A stretch of 15,132 nt of DNA from positions 1-15,132 of the forward strand of contig JAZOTM010000049.1 in assembly GCA_045657625.1 (NCBI GenBank), read 5' to 3'. The position numbers and the translations under genes were made by a program. The notes below the pieces were generated by a model. The model ran no database searches. It was not told the DNA's origin and worked only from the letters and a program-made list of their open reading frames with translations. The DNA is from JAZOTM01 sp045657625 (GTDB lineage Bacteria > Bacillota > Clostridia > Lachnospirales > Lachnospiraceae). How positions within the stretch are numbered: the stretch's first letter is position 1; every line of letters begins with the position of its first letter. Shown in pieces: positions 15,053 to 15,132 of this stretch.

Positions 15053-15126
15053 GCGCACGCGCGCGAGATGTAAATGTTGCATAAATGCAACCGCGCTTGG
15101 CGCGAGAATGTCGCATGCGACATTCT
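15053..15126. repeat. Chain of palindromes at the window end
   Basis: After copy 2 come a CG-rich run (ACGCGCGCGAG), GTTGCA/TGCAAC (15076-15091 region, loop TAAA), CGCGC/GCGCG around TTG (15092-15104), and a perfect 22-nt palindrome at 15105-15126 centred on GCATGC. The string GCGCGAGA followed by TG or ATG occurs twice, each time before a palindrome, suggesting a two-unit repeat. No gene is seen here. The structure continues up to, and perhaps past, the window edge. Confidence 0.75.
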
Positions 15127-15132
15127 TTCTTG

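Noticed and set aside
15053..15126. CRISPR array or tRNA gene in the hairpin chain
   Set aside because: No repeated unit of CRISPR length with unique spacers is present, and no cloverleaf with a T-loop GTTCGA-type box can be drawn.

Overview
The window looks like a chromosomal segment from a low-to-mid-GC Gram-positive Clostridia member, most likely a gut Lachnospiraceae. The grounds are AGGAGG-type ribosome binding sites, many short intrinsic terminators, the protein families present (clostridial-type ValRS, CarD-like regulator, Lachnospiraceae-style multidomain surface protein, YibE/F membrane protein) and AT-rich intergenic DNA. The assignment to family is inference. All eight supported genes are on the plus strand.

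Left part (1-5401): the 3' nine-tenths of valS (its start lies outside the window), a 250-bp intergenic stretch with a structured terminator and a promoter-like site, then a tight three-gene run: folC (folylpolyglutamate/dihydrofolate synthase), a 47-residue acidic protein whose ribosome binding site lies inside the end of folC, and a membrane protein with an N-terminal zinc ribbon, TPR-like repeats on both sides of one membrane segment and a coiled coil.

Middle (5402-7520): a CarD-family RNA-polymerase-binding regulator with its own terminator, and pepT (tripeptidase, M20 family), which ends in a strong bidirectional-looking terminator. The upstream regions of folC and of the carD-like gene share a bipartite motif, A7TGT-N20-GGTAAAATA, with identical spacing.

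Right part (7521-15132): a second terminator-like hairpin with no gene before it, then a 2014-residue secreted, membrane-anchored surface protein. It carries a PHP-type (CehA/McbA-like) metallohydrolase domain set among chitobiase-C-terminal-like, CARDB-like, glutaminase-fold-like and OB-fold-like domains, an 11-residue repeat and a C-terminal membrane anchor. A YibE/F family membrane protein follows. The two genes probably form one unit, perhaps for extracellular phosphoester or nucleic-acid breakdown plus an envelope transport function; that role is inference.

This two-gene unit is bracketed by two copies of a palindromic repeat, each placed directly on the T-tract of an intrinsic terminator. 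The 28-nt cores of the two copies are exact reverse complements of each other, while the sequence just outside them keeps the same orientation. Copy 2 is followed to the end of the window by a chain of further hairpins ending in a perfect 22-nt palindrome. This repeat family and the large PHP protein are the most interesting parts of the window. No rRNA, tRNA, CRISPR array or transposase gene was seen.
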